Below, in pieces: positions 14,584 to 21,052 of a stretch of 21,052 nucleotides of DNA. Position 1 is the stretch's first letter; each line of letters begins with the position of its first letter. The DNA comes from CAYNNQ01 sp964398785 (GTDB taxonomy: Bacteria > Desulfobacterota > Desulfovibrionia > Desulfovibrionales > Desulfonatronovibrionaceae): assembly GCA_964398785.1 (NCBI GenBank), contig CAYNNQ010000040.1:1-21052 (forward strand), read 5' to 3'. The notes beneath the pieces were generated by a model. That model made no database searches. It saw only the letters and a list, made by a program, of their open reading frames with translations, and was not told the DNA's origin. The translations under genes were made by a program, and so were the position numbers.

Positions 14584-15024
14584 ATGCATCTGTGCAGGGA
14601 AGCAAAAGCGGAAAATATTTACATGGGACGGATAGAGCGAGGGCAGGACCTCTTGGAATCACTGACCGCAATCTGCCGGGAGAACTCGATTTCTCTGGGG
14701 CGGGTAGAAGCCATCGGCGCAGTGGAAAAAGCAAGACTTGCCTATTACGAACAGGGCAAACAGGAATACCGGGAGATCGATTTAAAAGAACCCATGGAGA
14801 TCTTGAGTCTCAAGGGGAATATATCCCTCAAGGAAAATGCCCCCATGGTCCACGTGCATGTAACTCTGGGCGATAAACAGGGCCGGGTCCGGGGAGGGCA
14901 TCTTTTACCTAGGACCATGGTTTTCGCCTGCGAATACATCCTGGAAAAATTTTCCGGCCCGAAATTCACCCGGCAGTGGGATGAAAAAACCGGATTACCC
15001 CTTTGGCCCACGGATCAAAGTTAA
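14584..15024 (+). CDS. PPC/DUF296 domain protein (PD1-like)
   Basis: This 146-residue protein is almost entirely one PPC (plants and prokaryotes conserved, DUF296) domain. Landmarks are GRVEAIGAVEKARLAYY near residue 39, HVHVTLGD near 95 and GGHLLP near 107, whose histidines line the metal-binding site in solved bacterial homologues. In plants the domain sits in AT-hook DNA-binding proteins; bacterial single-domain forms are trimers of unknown function, so the usual label 'DNA-binding protein' is not proven. GGAGG lies 7 nt before the ATG at 14584. An in-frame extension upstream has no ribosome binding site and does not look like the family. It stands alone between two minus-strand genes. Confidence 0.88.
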   Translation: MHLCREAKAENIYMGRIERGQDLLESLTAICRENSISLGRVEAIGAVEKARLAYYEQGKQEYREIDLKEPMEILSLKGNISLKENAPMVHVHVTLGDKQGRVRGGHLLPRTMVFACEYILEKFSGPKFTRQWDEKTGLPLWPTDQS

Positions 15025-15031
15025 AAACCCG

Positions 15032-15053
15032 TGAAGGTCCACTGAAGGTCTAC
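15032..15053 (+). repeat. Tandem pair of an 11-mer
   Basis: TGAAGGTCCAC is followed directly by TGAAGGTCTAC, two copies with one mismatch, just after the PPC stop codon. Two copies only; no function is evident. Confidence 0.4.
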
Positions 15054-15100
15054 AGGCAGCGTAAAGGGGCCCATCACTGCAAAAACAAAGTCCCCGGGGC

Positions 15101-15136
15101 AAAAACAAATAGCGGGCTAGATTCCCTGTAGCCCGC
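15101..15136 (-). terminator. Terminator overlapping the end of the hybrid kinase gene
   Basis: On the minus strand GCGGGCTA (15136-15129) and TAGCCCGC (15119-15112) pair perfectly around a 9-nt loop. They are followed by TATTTGTTTTTG. The stem uses the last codons and the TAG stop of the kinase gene, so terminator and coding end are merged. Confidence 0.75.
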
Positions 15137-18100
15137 GGACCATCTCCTCAATAGCCTTTTCCAGCTCTTGCATGGACATATCCACTTCTGAATCCTGTAT
15201 AGGGCTTTCCTTGGTAGCCAACTCCAACGCGTAAGCGGCTTCCTGCACCGAGTTGATACGCAACTGCCCTGCACTGCCCTTTAGACTGTGAGCCAAATCA
15301 TGGAAGGCGGTCCATTCCCCTTGGTTGGCCAGGGTACGGAATTCATCAAGCACATCTTGATATTTGTCCCGGAACTTGCGCAATACGCGATAAAAGGCTT
15401 CCTCGCCCACACCCAGGTCCTGCAGGGCGGCCTGCATATCTACAACCTCTCCCAACACTGCATCCGCCTCCGCCTTTTCCTTGCGGGCATCCTCTTCGGG
15501 ACTGCCCCCTCCGGGATCGCTTTCCTCAACTCCGGACCACCTTTGTACAGCTTTAAAGATCTCCCGGTACAAAACCTCCTGTTTTATTGGTTTACTAACA
15601 TACCCGGTCATACCCGCCTTCAGGCACCGATCGGCATCGCCTTTCAGCGCGTGCGCGGTCATAGCCAAGATTGGAGGGGCCTTTTCTCCCAATTCATCCT
15701 GGATGCGGTAAGTGGCCTCGAAGCCGTCCATCTCCGGCATCTGTACATCCATAAGCATCACATCGAACTGCTGGCCTTTTACCAGTTCCACCGCTTGGAT
15801 GCCGTCTTCGGCCAAAACGCACTCCATTCCGGCGTTTTCCAATATATCGCGGGCTATTTCCTGATTTATGGGATTATCCTCGGCCACGAGAACCCGCAAG
15901 CCGGAGATCCTATTCATGTAAGCATCCATTTCCCGTTCCCCGGATATCCCTTCCCCGGGATCAGAATGTGCGGCATCCGTACTAACAAGCTTATTCAAAG
16001 TGTCCACAATCAAGGACTGATTCAAGGGCTTGGCCAGAAATACATCCACACCCACGTCTTGCAGGTCGTCCCGGGTCAGCTCATTTTCGTAGGCGGAAAT
16101 CAGGACAACCGGTTTCTCCTTCCCGCAAATCCCGCGCAGATTCTGGGTAAACTCCAGACCATCCATTCCCGGCATCTTGTAATCGGTAATAACCAGATCG
16201 AAATCGCAGGGATGAGATGGGCCGCGCAGAGCACGCAAGGCCTGTTCAGGCGAGGTGTAGCTCTTGGGCTCCAGCCCGCAGTTGCGAAGGATTTTATACA
16301 TGAGATGGTTGGTCTCCTTGCAATCATCCACGAGCAGCACCCTGTGCGCTTTCAATGTCCGGGGGATGTCTTCTTCCAGGGAACGGGCAGAGGATTGGGC
16401 CTGGAGCGGCACCCGGAAATAAAAACGCGAACCGCGGCCGGGAGAACTCTTGACCCCGATTTCCCCTTGCATCAACTCCACAAGCTGCTTGCTTATAGCC
16501 AGACCCAAGCCGGTCCCCCCGTATTTACGGGTAGTACTGGCGTCGGCCTGGGAAAACGGCTGGAAAAGACCGTTTTGTTCTTCCTGGCTCATACCGCGGC
16601 CGGTATCGCTCACCGCGAATTCAAAAATATTTCCTTCCTCCAAGGACAAACCCTCCCCCTGTTCCGGTATCCTTACAGTCAGGGTCACCACTCCGCTATT
16701 GTCCGTAAATTTCAGGGCATTACTCAAAAAATTGGCCAGGACCTGTCTTATCCGCAGAGAATCCCCATATAAATCCAGGGGGATGTAGGGATCTATATCA
16801 ATAAGGAGTTCAACGCCTTTTTCACTAGCTTTATGCACGAAACTGGTCACAGTGGCCTGGATTATTTCCCGCAACTCGAATTTGTGTTTTTCCAGCAACA
16901 TCTGCCCGGCGTCTATCTTGGAAAAATCCAGAATATCATTGACGATCCCCAGCAACTGTTCCCCGGAGTTCTTGATAATGGACAAATACCTGCGGGCCCT
17001 GTCCGAAAGATCCTCCTGCAGGGCCAAATCCACCGAAGTAATTACTCCGTTCATGGGCGTACGGATCTCATGGCTCATATTGGCCAAAAAGCGGCTTTTG
17101 GCCTGGACTGCGTCATCCGCCTTTTCCTTGGCCCGGATAAGGTCCCGGTTGGCCTGCTCCAATTCTTTGGTACGCTCGGAGACGCGGGACTCCAAATTCC
17201 GATTTACTTCGCGCAACTCCTCCTCAGCCAACTTGCGGACGGTAACATCCTTGGCAAAACCTTCCAGGTATTCAATACTTTCCTCTTTCCCTCTCACCGC
17301 CTGGGCCTGAATTTGGAGCCAAATGCAGGTTGCGTCCTGTTTATGCAGACGGCATTCCATGTTGTGTACCCTGCCCTTTTCCAAAATTGCGGACAGAAAC
17401 TCCCGTCCCTGCCCTTTGTCCACAAACAGGTCGATGATATTGTCTATATCGCGCATAAATTCCTGGACCGAAGGGAAGCCCAGTATGGAAGCCATGGCCG
17501 GGTTTATATTCAAAGGCTCTCCGCGGGGAGAGATCTGGAATATGCCGTCCAGGGAATTTTCAAATATCCCCCGGTACCGCTTTTCCGAATTATCCAGGGC
17601 CTCTTCCGCGGCCTTTCTCTCTGCTATTTCCTTGGCCAGACTGTTTTCCCGGGCCTCAATCTGCTTGGCCATATTGTTTATTTCCGCATTAACAGCATTC
17701 AAATCCTGTTGGGGTACAGGATCTAAACGCTTTTGATAGTTCCCTCCGGCAATATCCCGAATGCCTTGAATAAGCTCTTGGATCCGCGCATATAAAATCC
17801 GGCGCATAATGATCCGGGTCAAAACATAAATAACCGCAATTACTGCGGCCATCAAAAACAAAACTGTGCGGCTGATTATCGCCCGCGTATTGCGCAGGGA
17901 TTCCAGGGAAAAACTAACTTGCACCTCCCCCAGAGGCCGCCCCTCTTTTAGGATCTGCGCCTTCTTCTGTAATATAGCCGGGGAATCTAGTTCTCCCTTC
18001 TCATAAATTGTCCGCTCTTCCTTTCCCCGGGAGCTTTTTCCCGCATCCAGTACACGTACGCCCGCTATCCTTTCCCCGTGCAGATAGGCATCCGCAATCT

Positions 18101-18323
18101 GCCTTACGCTGGTCCGGTCCAAATTCCACATGGGGTTTGGCAGGACTTTGGCCAGTTCCTGAGTATGGACTTTCGACTTTTGTATCAGTTCTTCCCGGGC
18201 CTGAACGGAGTACATGACAATAAGCAAAGTGCCCAGGACAATAACTATAATCCCCAGACTCACGGAAAGCCAGAGAATCAGATCGTTGACTACGCTTCTT
18301 TTAGATGCAAGCCGCTTGAGCAT
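15117..18323 (-). CDS. Hybrid sensor histidine kinase (BarA-like: HAMP-PAS-kinase-REC-REC-Hpt)
   Basis: This 1068-residue inner-membrane protein contains a full phosphorelay. Order: membrane segment at about 15-40; a periplasmic sensor domain (with PMWNLDRTSVRQIADAYL at 64-81); second membrane segment at 151-171; HAMP to about 225; PAS at about 247-365; a coiled coil; dimerisation/phosphoacceptor domain with H418 (NMSHEIRTPMNG); ATPase with NALKF, DTGRGM and GGTGLGLA; receiver 1 with D714; receiver 2 with D859; and an Hpt domain with H1012 (AHSLKGSAG). All phosphate-carrying residues are present. Only a weak ribosome binding site is visible before the ATG at 18323. The signal and final response regulator are unknown; the nearby LytTR protein lacks the aspartate needed to receive phosphate. 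Confidence 0.95.
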   Translation of the reverse strand: MLKRLASKRSVVNDLILWLSVSLGIIVIVLGTLLIVMYSVQAREELIQKSKVHTQELAKVLPNPMWNLDRTSVRQIADAYLHGERIAGVRVLDAGKSSRGKEERTIYEKGELDSPAILQKKAQILKEGRPLGEVQVSFSLESLRNTRAIISRTVLFLMAAVIAVIYVLTRIIMRRILYARIQELIQGIRDIAGGNYQKRLDPVPQQDLNAVNAEINNMAKQIEARENSLAKEIAERKAAEEALDNSEKRYRGIFENSLDGIFQISPRGEPLNINPAMASILGFPSVQEFMRDIDNIIDLFVDKGQGREFLSAILEKGRVHNMECRLHKQDATCIWLQIQAQAVRGKEESIEYLEGFAKDVTVRKLAEEELREVNRNLESRVSERTKELEQANRDLIRAKEKADDAVQAKSRFLANMSHEIRTPMNGVITSVDLALQEDLSDRARRYLSIIKNSGEQLLGIVNDILDFSKIDAGQMLLEKHKFELREIIQATVTSFVHKASEKGVELLIDIDPYIPLDLYGDSLRIRQVLANFLSNALKFTDNSGVVTLTVRIPEQGEGLSLEEGNIFEFAVSDTGRGMSQEEQNGLFQPFSQADASTTRKYGGTGLGLAISKQLVELMQGEIGVKSSPGRGSRFYFRVPLQAQSSARSLEEDIPRTLKAHRVLLVDDCKETNHLMYKILRNCGLEPKSYTSPEQALRALRGPSHPCDFDLVITDYKMPGMDGLEFTQNLRGICGKEKPVVLISAYENELTRDDLQDVGVDVFLAKPLNQSLIVDTLNKLVSTDAAHSDPGEGISGEREMDAYMNRISGLRVLVAEDNPINQEIARDILENAGMECVLAEDGIQAVELVKGQQFDVMLMDVQMPEMDGFEATYRIQDELGEKAPPILAMTAHALKGDADRCLKAGMTGYVSKPIKQEVLYREIFKAVQRWSGVEESDPGGGSPEEDARKEKAEADAVLGEVVDMQAALQDLGVGEEAFYRVLRKFRDKYQDVLDEFRTLANQGEWTAFHDLAHSLKGSAGQLRINSVQEAAYALELATKESPIQDSEVDMSMQELEKAIEEMVRGLQGI

Positions 18324-18701
18324 AGAAAAAACTTACCAAAATTGTTGCTAAATTCTGTTTCCCGGAGGAAATATCCCGGAGTTCACCCCACCGTTTTTTG
18401 GCTTTTCGACACAGCCTGCGGATTTTTTTCGAGCCGAGTAAACAACGCCAAGAAGATTCTTCCGTAAGAACCTACCCACTCCAAAAACAAATGTCAATTA
18501 TGCCCGGCAAAAGAGAAAGAGAGCCCCAAAAGCACAAAGCGAGAAACGAACATATTCCCAACAACTCCTCTGTAGCCGAAACCTGCTGTTGCCAACAATG
18601 CTCACCATCCTTCCGCTTCAGAATCTCATATTTGACATCCAAAGAAAATTGCGCTTTATTCATTTACTTAATAATCGATTGCCATTTTGCATTTAAAGTT
18701 T

Positions 18702-18717
18702 TGGCACTTTATTTGCT
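18702..18717 (+). promoter_or_regulatory. Sigma-54 (RpoN) promoter
   Basis: TGGCAC, five bases, then TTGCT is an exact match to the -24/-12 consensus (TGGCAC-N5-TTGCW), with correct GG-to-GC spacing. Transcription would begin near 18728 and run into the winged-helix and neuB-like genes. The palindrome at 18588-18598, about 130 bp upstream, is a possible but unproven activator site. Confidence 0.8.
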
Positions 18718-18880
18718 GTAAAATACTCGTACCCCCTGCTTTGAGTGGGCAAATATCTCTATTGCGGTGGCTAACGCCCCCGGCGGGGACGAAGTGCGCC
18801 TGGCCCCGGACTGCCTCTTGTATGCGGGTAAATACATTCAATGCATGAACGTCAGATACCGAGGAGTCCTTGCCCTCATT

Positions 18881-18968
18881 TTTGACCGGGCCTCGAAAAC
18901 ACGGGGCCGGTAGTTGGGCATCCCCAAAAATCTGGCGGAGAAAATCCATATCAAACGTCGAGGAACCA
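18881..18968 (+). repeat. Intergenic repeat, copy B
   Basis: It aligns without gaps to copy A2 (1181-1268) at about 83 percent identity by hand count. In RNA, ACC-G-GGCC can pair with GGCC-GGU around a loop holding GAAAAC. It lies inside the predicted sigma-54 leader, and its GGAGAAAA block ends 57 nt before the ATG at 19002, close to the 61 nt seen for copy A1. Confidence 0.8.
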
Positions 18969-19001
18969 TCAACTCTTTGACCTTGTTTATTGAGAAAGGA
19001 C

Positions 19002-19616
19002 ATGTCTTTGAAAAAAAAGACCTTCTTCCAACCCAGCAAGCAGGCCCGCATCCTTTCCCTGCTTGATGGGGTGAGCATAAACGGAGATACCAGCCAAAGC
19101 GAACTGGGGAAAAAGACCGGACTAAGCGGGGCAATGGTCAACTCCTACCTCAAGCAGTTCCAACACGATAATCTCCTTATATTAAAACCGATCAACGGCA
19201 AAAACTATACCTATGAGTTGACCCCAGAAGGAGAAAAACTGCGCAAAAATCTGCTCGGGGAGTATTGTGCGGAAATAGTTCGGATATACACGGGATTCAA
19301 GGATTCGGTCCGGGAAAAGCTGCTTCGGCTATACACGGAAAGAATCACCAGGATTGTCCTTTTCGGGGCTTCGGAAACCTGCGAAGTGGTGCTTTCCGCC
19401 CTGCAAAGGACAGAGTTCCGCATCCTGGCCATAGTGGACAATGACCCGGACAAACAGGGAGAAATCCTTCAGGGGATGGTGGTATCACCACCGGATATTT
19501 TGCAAAACATCCATTTTGAGGCGGTGATCATCACTACATTCGCCCATCAAAAGGAAATCCAAAGCCAGCTAGAACCATTGAAGGACCAGAAAAAATTTAA
19601 AACAATCGGCCTGTAA
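19002..19616 (+). CDS. Winged helix-turn-helix protein with C-terminal Rossmann-like domain
   Basis: Residues about 12-80 form a MarR-like winged helix (ARILSLLD, SQSELGKKTGLSGAMVNSYL, then a wing around NYTYELTPEGEKLR). Residues about 110-190 look like a nucleotide-binding fold: IVLFGASETCEVVLSAL, ILAIVDNDPDKQG, and AVIITTFAHQKEI. This pairing is common in surface-polysaccharide loci, where the second half resembles sugar-nucleotide epimerase or acetyltransferase N-domains. It may sense a sugar nucleotide, which is inference. The start is ATG 19002, but AAAGGA is only 1 nt before it and 7 nt before an in-frame TTG at 19008, which could be the true start; TTG 18990 is a third option. Its stop overlaps the neuB-like ATG (TAATG), so the two are translated together. 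Confidence 0.8.
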   Translation: MSLKKKTFFQPSKQARILSLLDGVSINGDTSQSELGKKTGLSGAMVNSYLKQFQHDNLLILKPINGKNYTYELTPEGEKLRKNLLGEYCAEIVRIYTGFKDSVREKLLRLYTERITRIVLFGASETCEVVLSALQRTEFRILAIVDNDPDKQGEILQGMVVSPPDILQNIHFEAVIITTFAHQKEIQSQLEPLKDQKKFKTIGL

Positions 19617-20668
19617 TGGATATTGAAAAAATCGTATTAAAAAACGGAAGGAAAATAGGCCCCGGGAATCCCTGCTTTATCGTGGCGGAAATCGGAAACA
19701 ACCACCAGGGCAAATTCGAACTGGCCCGGGAAATGGTCCTGGCTGCTGCCGAGGCCGGAGTAAGCGGGGTTAAATTCCAGAAACGGGATGTACAGGAGCT
19801 GCTTACCCTTGAGGGCAGAAACGCCCCCTACCACGGCCCGAACAGCTTCGCCCCCACTTACGGGGAACACAGGCAGGCCCTGGAACTGGGCATGCAGGAA
19901 ATGGCCGAACTCAAAGAACTGGCCCATAGCCTGGGCCTTGCTTTTTTCGCCTCGGCCTGGGACGGGGAAAGCGCGCGGCAAATGCAGGAAATCGGGTGGG
20001 ACATGGCCAAGATATGCTCCGCCGACCTGGTGAATATTCCCCTTTTGCGTCAGGTGGGGGGCATGCATGTCCCGGTGGTTCTATCCACGGGCATGTCCGA
20101 ACTCGCGGAAATAGACCGGGCGGTAAATGAGCTGAAAAAGTTTCACGAAAAAATAATCCTTTTGCACTGCAACAGTTCCTATCCCTGTCCGCCGGAGGAG
20201 ATCGGGCTGCCGGTCATGGATGCGCTCCGGGAAAGATACGGACTGCCGGTCGGCTATTCCGGGCACGAGACCGGTTTCGCCCCCACCCTGGCCGCGGCTG
20301 CCCGGGGGGCGTGCATTGTAGAGCGGCATTTCACCCTGAACAAAAAGCTCCCGGGAACCGATCATCAGGTCTCTTTGGAGCCGGAAGAATTGCGCGAACT
20401 CTCGGCCATGATCCGGGAAATCGAGGACTCCCTGCGAATTACAAATAAAAAGGTATCCGAAAAAGAAGCGGCAGCGGCCCGGAAACTCAGAAAAAGCATT
20501 GTGGCCGCCCGGGATATTGAAAAAGGCCGAATCCTTACTCCAACGGATTTGACCGTAAAAAGTCCCGGTACGGGAATAAGCCCGCTTAAATGGGACGAGG
20601 TCGCGGGAAAGAAAACCACGGCCCCGATCTCCCGGGATCAGCAAATAGGCTTTGACCTTATCCATTAG
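19616..20668 (+). CDS. NeuB-family sialic-acid-type synthase (N-acetylneuraminate/legionaminate/pseudaminate synthase)
   Basis: NeuB-type enzymes condense phosphoenolpyruvate with an N-acetylated hexose to make nonulosonic acids, the sugars used on flagellins, pili and capsules. The 350 residues show the TIM-barrel landmarks AEIGNNHQG (residues about 24-32), GVKFQKRD, FFASAWD, KICSADLVNIPLL, LHCNSSYPCP, GYSGHETG, and VERHFTLNKKLPGTDHQVS. A C-terminal SAF (antifreeze-like) domain runs from about 288 (SIVAARDIEKGRILTPTDL) to the end. The sequence cannot tell neuraminate, legionaminate and pseudaminate synthases apart, so no symbol is given. The ATG overlaps the stop of the winged-helix gene, and both lie downstream of a sigma-54 promoter. 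No CMP-sugar synthetase is visible before the window ends. Confidence 0.9.
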   Translation: MDIEKIVLKNGRKIGPGNPCFIVAEIGNNHQGKFELAREMVLAAAEAGVSGVKFQKRDVQELLTLEGRNAPYHGPNSFAPTYGEHRQALELGMQEMAELKELAHSLGLAFFASAWDGESARQMQEIGWDMAKICSADLVNIPLLRQVGGMHVPVVLSTGMSELAEIDRAVNELKKFHEKIILLHCNSSYPCPPEEIGLPVMDALRERYGLPVGYSGHETGFAPTLAAAARGACIVERHFTLNKKLPGTDHQVSLEPEELRELSAMIREIEDSLRITNKKVSEKEAAAARKLRKSIVAARDIEKGRILTPTDLTVKSPGTGISPLKWDEVAGKKTTAPISRDQQIGFDLIH

Positions 20669-20690
20669 CTGCTTTCAAAATCCATCTCCC

Positions 20691-20739
20691 CAGCGCCCCA
20701 GTGCGGGGAGAAATCTCCCGCTGTGGCGCAGGGACGCTG
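20691..20739. repeat. Imperfect inverted repeat after the neuB-like gene
   Basis: Outer arms CAGCG (20691-20695) and CGCTG (20735-20739) surround an inner stem GCGGGGAG/CTCCCGC with one bulged G and an AAAT loop. No T-run follows on the plus strand. Its placement directly before the GxxExxY pseudogene suggests it may belong to that element. Confidence 0.45.
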
Positions 20740-20754
20740 AGTAAAAAAAGAGTC

Positions 20755-21052
20755 ATGAGTGAAAACAAGATAGGTGATTTGATCATCAATGCTGCAATTA
20801 CCGTCCACCAGGAGCTAGGCCCCGGACTTTTGGAAACAGTCTATGAAACTGTATAGACCCATGAACTTACAAATCAAAATCTTTCCGTGAAGCGACAGGT
20901 ACAGATTCCCATAGAATACAAAGGGATCCATTTTAAGGAAGGTTTCAAGGCGGACATTATTATCAACAACAAAGTAATTTTAGAACTAAAATCTGTGCCT
21001 GAATCCGTGACTATTCCTTAAACGAAGTATTTATATGCACATTTCAGCCGTG
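20755..21052 (+). pseudogene. Broken GxxExxY family gene, running off the window
   Basis: Reading from ATG 20755, the protein matches the GxxExxY family (PD-(D/E)XK-like, function unknown): AAITVHQELGPGLLETVYE, then after an in-frame TAG at 20854-20856, THELTNQNLSVKRQVQIPI, YKGIHFKEGF, KADIIINNKVILELKSV. A second stop (TAA at 21019-21021) lies where the family continues toward its LLTYL motif. Homology on both sides of the first stop in the same frame shows a formerly intact gene now disabled, so neither piece is likely to be functional. These genes are often associated with surface-polysaccharide regions and are frequently degraded. The 3' end is outside the window. Confidence 0.85.

Larger units (their letters stand above)
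18324..19001. other. Gene-free region before the winged-helix gene
   Basis: This 678 bp holds no gene I can support. It contains a small palindrome TGTTGCCAACA (18588-18598), a sigma-54 promoter (18702-18717), a predicted leader of about 270 nt, and repeat copy B (18881-18968). The plus-strand frame after 18722 reads ISIAVANAPGGDEVRLAPD, which faintly recalls HAD-type phosphatases, but it has no start and soon stops. Confidence 0.6.

Noticed and set aside
18472..18663. 63-codon minus-strand frame with a hydrophobic stretch
   Set aside because: No ribosome binding site, no family resemblance, and it lies in a region with no other sign of coding.
18722..18915. Plus-strand frame reading ISIAVANAPGGDEVRLAPD, faintly like the end of a HAD phosphatase
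   Set aside because: No start codon near its beginning, early stop, and too short a resemblance to call a pseudogene.
18668..19141. 157-codon minus-strand frame through repeat copy B
   Set aside because: It resembles the frame through copy A2 only because the DNA repeats; most differences change the amino acid, and it overlaps the winged-helix gene on the other strand.

Overview
This 21 kb window looks like chromosomal DNA from a Gram-negative anaerobe, most probably a Desulfovibrionales-type sulfate or sulfur reducer (Desulfobacterota). That is inference from gene content and protein style: a class 1B dihydroorotate dehydrogenase (PyrK/PyrD), a DUF721/DciA protein, a lipoprotein signal peptide, a strong sigma-54 promoter, acetyl-CoA synthetase and a BarA-like hybrid kinase. 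There is no rRNA, tRNA, CRISPR array, prophage or intact insertion sequence.

Layout. Positions 31-934 hold a minus-strand pair (a DciA-like helicase-loader candidate, then a small Rho-N-domain protein) ending at an intrinsic terminator. A gene-free 720 bp follows with two inverted copies of an intergenic repeat. From 1655 to 10983 runs a tightly packed plus-strand series: recN, pyrK, pyrD, an HD-domain protein with a degenerate nucleotidyltransferase head, rlmN, hisI, hisG, a TPR lipoprotein and a radical SAM protein. It ends at a perfect bidirectional terminator (11062-11093) shared with the convergent acs gene. Then come acs (minus), a LytTR regulator (minus), a PPC/DUF296 protein (plus) and a 1068-residue hybrid sensor kinase (minus), each apparently its own unit. 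The right end has a 680 bp gene-free region with a textbook sigma-54 promoter and a third repeat copy. It leads into a winged-helix/Rossmann-like protein and a NeuB-family sialic-acid-type synthase, followed by a broken GxxExxY gene that runs off the window.

How the genes fit together. The long plus-strand block mixes housekeeping functions: DNA repair, pyrimidine and histidine synthesis, and rRNA methylation. The right-end pair looks like part of a surface or flagellar glycan locus under RpoN control.

Most noteworthy: (1) a repeat of about 88 bp present three times in intergenic DNA. Two copies sit 57-61 nt upstream of start codons in the same orientation relative to the gene, with a GAAAAC loop flanked by different but complementary stem arms, so it may be a structured leader RNA or a MITE-like element. 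(2) rlmN has no ATG, GTG or TTG at its conserved N-terminus; an ideal Shine-Dalgarno points to an ATA start. (3) The radical SAM gene has a coupled TAATG start that is one base out of frame. (4) The LytTR regulator has lost every catalytic residue of its receiver domain. (5) The HD protein has lost its nucleotidyltransferase motifs.
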